NCBI GenBank assembly: GCA_028275145.1
Contig: JAQCNG010000030.1
Span: forward strand, 1 to 9,305
Source of the DNA: Halovenus sp.
GTDB lineage: Archaea; Halobacteriota; Halobacteria; Halobacteriales; Haloarculaceae
Length of the DNA: 9,305 bases
Direction of reading: 5' to 3'
The notes under the pieces were generated by a model, which saw nothing but the letters and a program-made list of their open reading frames with translations, had not been told where the DNA came from and did no database searches. This document shows, piece after piece, positions 6,576-9,305 of this stretch (position 1 is its first letter; every line of letters starts with the position of its first letter). Made by a program: the position numbers and the translations under genes.

Positions 6576-7796
6576 TCAGGCCCCGTCTGTGTCCGATTTC
6601 AGCACCTCCACACCGGGCAGGGGGTCGCCGGTGAGTGCGTTGATGTAGGCACCACCCGCGATGGAGACGTGCGAGAAATCGGACTCGTCCATGCCGTACA
6701 TCTCGATAGCGCGCGAGGTGTCGCCGCCGCCGACGACCGAGAACCCGTCCGAACTGGCAATCGACTCGAGCACGCGGACGGTCCCCCTGCTGAACCGCTC
6801 GTCCTCGAACACGCCGAGTGCGCCCTTTACGAACACGGCGGCGGAGTTGCCCACTATCTCGGCGAACTGTGAACTGGTGTCCGCGCCGATATCGCGGTAG
6901 TCGTGGTCCTTGTTGCGCACGTCGGCGACGGTGTCCTCGGTGCGCTCGTCGTTCTCGTCGGCGTAGGCCAGGTCGCTCGGAAACACCAGGTGACTCGGGT
7001 GACTCTCGACGAGCGCGCGGATGCGCTCCCGGTTTGCCAACCACTGGCTCTCGTAGACGTCCTCCTCGCCCATATCCCGGCCCACGTCGTAGCCGACCGC
7101 CCGGAGAAACAGCTCCCCCACGACCCCGGCCAGCAGGAAGTTGTCGACCCGCCCTCGCATCGCGGACATCACGTCGATGACGTCGGTTGCCTTCTTGCCG
7201 CCGGCGACCATCGTCACCTCGCCGTCGAACTCGCGGCCGGCGATGGCGGTGTTTGCCTCGTACTCGCTCGCCATCACCCGGCCCGCGTAGGCGTCCATCA
7301 CCAGCGGGAGCCCCACGATAGAGGCGTGCTTGCGGTGGGCCGCCGAGTAGGCATCACCCACGTAGGCGTCGAACATGTACGCGAGTGTCTCCACGAACTC
7401 GCTGCGGGCGTGAACCTCGGGCTCACGCTCCGGCATTTCGTCGTCGGTCATCCGGACGTTCTCCAGCAGAATCACATCGCCGGGGTCGAGCGCCTTTATC
7501 CCATCCCGGGCCTGCCGGCCGAAGGTGTCCCGGACGTACTCGACGTGGTGGCCGATGTGGTCTGCGAGGATATCGGCGTGCTGGTCCAGCGGCAGAAACG
7601 TGTCCCGACCGGGCCGACCCTGGTGGGCCATCAGCGCAACGCGATGGTCCGACGCGACCAGTTCCGCGACGGTCCGGGCGTGCCGCGAGAACCGCCTGTT
7701 GTCCTGTACGACACCGACCGACACAGGCGAGTTCAGGTCCAGTCGCGCGAGCACGCGCTGGCCCCCCGCGAGGTCGTCGAGCGTCCGGTAGCTCAT
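6576..7796 (-). CDS. pgk: Phosphoglycerate kinase, haloarchaeal type
   Basis: A 406-residue cytosolic enzyme that transfers phosphate between 1,3-bisphosphoglycerate and ADP in glycolysis and the reverse in gluconeogenesis. The two-domain plan is complete. In the N-terminal substrate domain are RLDLNSP (residues 18-24), the DNRR segment (32-35), AHQGRPG (57-63, usually HLGRP), LLENVR (110-115) and GDAYSAAHR (147-155, R155). In the nucleotide domain are AGGKKATDV (198-206), GALGVFED (325-332), VVGGGDTS (354-361) and SIAGGAY (378-384), equivalent to bacterial GPMGVFE, GGGDS and STGGGA. The HLGRP and GPMGVFE variants are differences from bacterial enzymes but all catalytic blocks remain. ATG at 7796 is chosen over an adjacent in-frame GTG at 7799 because the TATA-like box is centred 26 bp before it. 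It lies 133 bp after xseB with its own probable promoter. Confidence 0.97.
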   Translation of the reverse strand: MSYRTLDDLAGGQRVLARLDLNSPVSVGVVQDNRRFSRHARTVAELVASDHRVALMAHQGRPGRDTFLPLDQHADILADHIGHHVEYVRDTFGRQARDGIKALDPGDVILLENVRMTDDEMPEREPEVHARSEFVETLAYMFDAYVGDAYSAAHRKHASIVGLPLVMDAYAGRVMASEYEANTAIAGREFDGEVTMVAGGKKATDVIDVMSAMRGRVDNFLLAGVVGELFLRAVGYDVGRDMGEEDVYESQWLANRERIRALVESHPSHLVFPSDLAYADENDERTEDTVADVRNKDHDYRDIGADTSSQFAEIVGNSAAVFVKGALGVFEDERFSRGTVRVLESIASSDGFSVVGGGDTSRAIEMYGMDESDFSHVSIAGGAYINALTGDPLPGVEVLKSDTDGA

Positions 7797-7817
7797 CACG
7801 TGCAGTTCCCGCGAGCC

Positions 7818-7825
7818 ACTATTAG
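7818..7825 (-). promoter_or_regulatory. TATA-like box of pgk
   Basis: CTAATAGT on the minus strand lies 22-29 bp before the pgk ATG at 7796 and is the only AT-rich island in the proximal upstream region. The spacing predicts a leaderless transcript and supports the ATG over the GTG three bases earlier. Confidence 0.45.
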
Positions 7826-7861
7826 CCCCTGCGATTCAGAGCCTCGGACCACTGTTTCGAC

Positions 7862-7878
7862 CCCGGTTTCCGACCGGG
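7862..7878 (-). other. Stem-loop between xseB and pgk
   Basis: A perfect 6-bp inverted repeat (CCCGGT / ACCGGG) with a 5-nt loop lies about 50 bp downstream of the xseB stop and about 37 bp upstream of the pgk TATA box. It could act in ending the xseAB transcript or as a binding site upstream of the pgk promoter. There is no T-run to call a terminator. The neighbouring tandem TGGCAC TGGCAC (minus strand, around 7881-7892) is also in this 133-bp gap. Confidence 0.28.
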
Positions 7879-7929
7879 AACTGTGCCAGTGCCAGGAGTA
7901 ATCGTGATGTGTCCAGACCCGCCGGTGTC

Positions 7930-8118
7930 TCACTCCTCGTCGGGCAGTTCCACGAGCGCCCCGCTCTCGACCGACAGTTCCGACCGGAGCCACTCAAGAT
8001 GCTCGTCGGCCTCCTCGCGGAGCTGCTTTGCGGTGGCGAGGTCGATCTCGCCCTGTTCCAGTTGCTCGGCAATCTCCTCCAGTCGGTCGATGCGCTCCTG
8101 GATATCGGCATCACTCAT
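7930..8118 (-). CDS. xseB: Exodeoxyribonuclease VII small subunit
   Basis: A 62-residue, highly acidic helical protein. The core IDRLEEIAEQLEQGEIDLATA (begins near residue 10) matches the XseB family pattern of a LEEIV-x-x-LE-x-GE-x-x-L helix hairpin, followed by a second helix and a short acidic tail ending DEE. XseB subunits wrap the coiled coil of XseA to form exonuclease VII, which degrades single-stranded DNA from both ends to oligonucleotides. The length is at the short end for the family (bacterial XseB is about 70-80 residues). The gene follows xseA by 44 bp on the same strand, so it is very likely co-transcribed with it. The ATG at 8118 gives a compact protein beginning MSDADIQERI with no better upstream start. 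Confidence 0.93.
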   Translation of the reverse strand: MSDADIQERIDRLEEIAEQLEQGEIDLATAKQLREEADEHLEWLRSELSVESGALVELPDEE

Positions 8119-8132
8119 CGTGGGTACGTGGA

Positions 8133-8162
8133 CCGGACCGGTGTTGAATCTGCCGGGTCCGG
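8133..8162 (-). other. Stem-loop in the xseA-xseB intercistronic gap
   Basis: A perfect 7-bp inverted repeat (CCGGACC at 8133-8139, GGTCCGG at 8156-8162) with a 16-nt loop fills most of the 44-bp gap, starting directly after the xseA stop. It may affect mRNA stability or the relative expression of the two subunits. It could also be chance in sequence this GC-rich. Confidence 0.25.
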
Positions 8163-9305
8163 CTACCCGAACAGCAACAGCACGGCGACGGCCACGGCGG
8201 CGACCCCGAGCAGGACGGCGAGCACGGCAACGACAACCCGGAGTCTGCGGGCCGTGCGCTCGCTCGCCGCCGCGCGCGCGCTCGCCTCGACCTCCCGGTA
8301 GGTGCGGTCGATGCGGTGGTCCAGGTCGTCGAGTTCGCGGGTCGCACGGGCGCGAAACGCGCCCTCGATGCGGTGTTCCAGGTCGTCGAGTCGACGCCTG
8401 GTGGTCCGGGCGGTCGCGGCCTCCGACTCGGCGGCCAGTTCGCGCTCCGACAGCGCGGTGTCGAGTCGTTGCTCCAGCGCATCTACCCGCGTGGTCGCCA
8501 GTCTGCGGTAGTCCCGTTCGACCCCGCGTTCGAGCGTGTCGAGTCGACGCTCGACCAGCCCCCGGTAGGCGAATCCGATGCGACGCGCGAGCTCCCGCGC
8601 CCGGTCGCGGGTGGCCTCGCGCTGCTGGGTCGCCCGTGTCAGCGCCTCGTGTGCCGACTCGATGCGCCGGTCGAGTGTCTCGAGCCGCGACTCGACGACG
8701 GCCTGGTAGCCGCGGCCGACCCGCCGCTCCAGCACCGCGAGGTCCTCCAGTCTCTCCTCGACCCGTGTCGTCGCGAGAACGCCCGCCTCTGTTGGCGTCA
8801 TGGCGCGGGCGTCGGCCGCCGCCTCGACGAGCGTCTCGTCGTCCTCGTGGCCGATTGCGACCACGACGGGCGTGGAACAGGCCCCGATTCGGCGCACCAG
8901 CGGCTCGGCGTTGAACGACCAGAGGTCCGTGTCGGACCCGCCTCCCCGGGTGACAATCAGCGTCTCGATGTCGGGGTCCCGGTCGAGGCGGTCGATTGCA
9001 TCCAGCAGCGACGGCACGGCCCCGTCACCCTGCACGGTCGCCCCACAGAGCCGCACCTCGGTGCGTGGCGAGCGCTCGCTGACGGTCCCCCAGACGTCCT
9101 CGCGGGCCGACCCCGCCGGCGACGTCACCAGCCCGATACAGTCCGGATGCGCCGGAAGCTCTTTTTTCTGCTGTTGCTCGAACAGCCCCTCCGCGGCGAG
9201 CTGTGTCTCGAGCTGTTCCAGTTCCTGCTGTCGGTTGCTCTCACCCACCGGCCAGTACCCCGAAACCAGCAACTGGCAGTCACCGCGTTCGGGGTAGAAA
9301 TCGAC
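8163..9305 (-). CDS. xseA: Exodeoxyribonuclease VII large subunit, N-terminus cut by window edge
   Basis: The catalytic subunit of exonuclease VII. The frame is open at the right edge and 380 residues are visible; the start and most of the N-terminal OB-fold lie outside. The visible part begins in the last OB strands (YPERGDCQLLV), then AAEGLF and the catalytic domain: IGLVTSPAGSAREDV (Asp codon 9096-9098), ATVQGDGAV, RGGGSDTDLWSFN (RGGGS at 8934-8948), GHEDDETL (GHEDD at 8838-8852) and ARAMTPTEA. These cover the conserved Asp, Arg, His and Asp linked to catalysis in E. coli XseA, so the enzyme looks active. After about 8790 comes a long Arg/Glu/Leu coiled coil that would bind XseB, made of repeats of the R-L-x-x-L-x-x-R-I-E type. 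The last 24 residues (8166-8237) are almost purely Val/Ala/Leu/Gly, preceded by RRLR, and look like a membrane-spanning tail, which is not part of the E. coli enzyme. xseB follows 44 bp downstream. Confidence 0.93.
   Translation of the reverse strand, partial: VDFYPERGDCQLLVSGYWPVGESNRQQELEQLETQLAAEGLFEQQQKKELPAHPDCIGLVTSPAGSAREDVWGTVSERSPRTEVRLCGATVQGDGAVPSLLDAIDRLDRDPDIETLIVTRGGGSDTDLWSFNAEPLVRRIGACSTPVVVAIGHEDDETLVEAAADARAMTPTEAGVLATTRVEERLEDLAVLERRVGRGYQAVVESRLETLDRRIESAHEALTRATQQREATRDRARELARRIGFAYRGLVERRLDTLERGVERDYRRLATTRVDALEQRLDTALSERELAAESEAATARTTRRRLDDLEHRIEGAFRARATRELDDLDHRIDRTYREVEASARAAASERTARRLRVVVAVLAVLLGVAAVAVAVLLLFG
8308..8391 (-). repeat. Direct repeat inside the xseA coiled-coil region
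   Basis: A 27-bp sequence at 8308-8334 recurs at 8365-8391 with one mismatch. The spacing is 57 bp, or 19 codons, so the frame is kept. The copies encode LDDLDHRID and LDDLEHRIE. Weaker copies of the same peptide theme (LETLDRRIE, LDTLERGVE, VDALEQRLD) lie upstream in the same gene, which suggests that the coiled coil grew by internal duplication. Confidence 0.65.

Noticed and set aside
5356..7044. Minus-strand open frame of 562 codons
   Set aside because: Antisense to the lipoprotein gene and out of frame with pgk; the product is Arg/Gly-rich without motifs, while the plus strand carries a clear Tat lipoprotein.
6903..7901. Plus-strand open frame of 332 codons opposite pgk
   Set aside because: His/Val/Arg-rich antisense of a fully supported phosphoglycerate kinase.
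7797..7929. Sugar-regulator (TrmB-type TACT-N-GAGTA) site upstream of pgk
   Set aside because: A GAGTA occurs at 7896-7900 but no TACT half-site lies at the required distance.
8163..8240. Frameshift as the cause of the hydrophobic end of XseA
   Set aside because: The stretch keeps haloarchaeal codon use with GC at third positions in the XseA frame and ends cleanly 44 bp before xseB; I see no broken motif in another frame. Kept as a finding instead.
7883..8914. Plus-strand open frame of 343 codons opposite xseB and xseA
   Set aside because: Product is Ser then Arg/Pro-rich and motif-free; both genes on the other strand have family signatures.
1..9305. tRNA, rRNA, CRISPR, insertion sequence or integration site
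   Set aside because: No cloverleaf, rRNA core motif, regularly spaced repeat, transposase motif or terminal inverted repeat was seen.

Overview
The window reads as chromosomal DNA of a halophilic archaeon (class Halobacteria). GC is high (about two thirds by eye), the proteins are rich in Asp and Glu, the palindrome CTAG does not occur, and several genes have a TATA-like box about 26 bp before the start codon, the spacing of leaderless haloarchaeal transcripts. Gene content fits: a Tat lipoprotein with a Gly/Asn/Asp linker, DUF3054 and DUF547 proteins, a haloarchaeal-type phosphoglycerate kinase and exonuclease VII subunits. I cannot name the genus. I see no rRNA, tRNA, CRISPR array, insertion sequence or phage gene.

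Layout, left to right. Positions 1-2093 carry three minus-strand genes in transcription order: a DUF3054 membrane protein (2093-1659), a DUF547 protein (1566-775) and an M42-family metallo-aminopeptidase (743 to the left edge, C-terminus cut off). Positions 2160-5344 hold a two-gene minus-strand ABC-2 transporter: an ATPase (5344-4568) followed, with translational coupling, by a very large permease whose C-terminal third is a complete CPBP (CAAX-protease-like) intramembrane metalloprotease. A 107-bp divergent intergenic region separates this operon from the only plus-strand gene, a Tat-exported lipoprotein (5452-6507). That gene converges on a minus-strand block made of xseA (right edge to 8163, N-terminus cut off), xseB (8118-7930) and pgk (7796-6576).

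How the parts may work together. XseA and XseB form exonuclease VII, a single-strand DNA nuclease; pgk is central carbon metabolism with its own probable promoter. The ABC ATPase and permease-protease form one membrane machine, probably an exporter, with a protease built in. The divergent lipoprotein may share regulation with it, but that is only suggested by position. DUF3054, DUF547 and the peptidase lie head to tail without an obvious shared pathway.

Most unusual points: the permease-CPBP fusion, a hydrophobic C-terminal tail on XseA that looks like a membrane anchor, a repeat-built XseA coiled coil, and a 13-bp dyad in the divergent promoter region. All genes are packed; the longest non-coding stretch is 133 bp.
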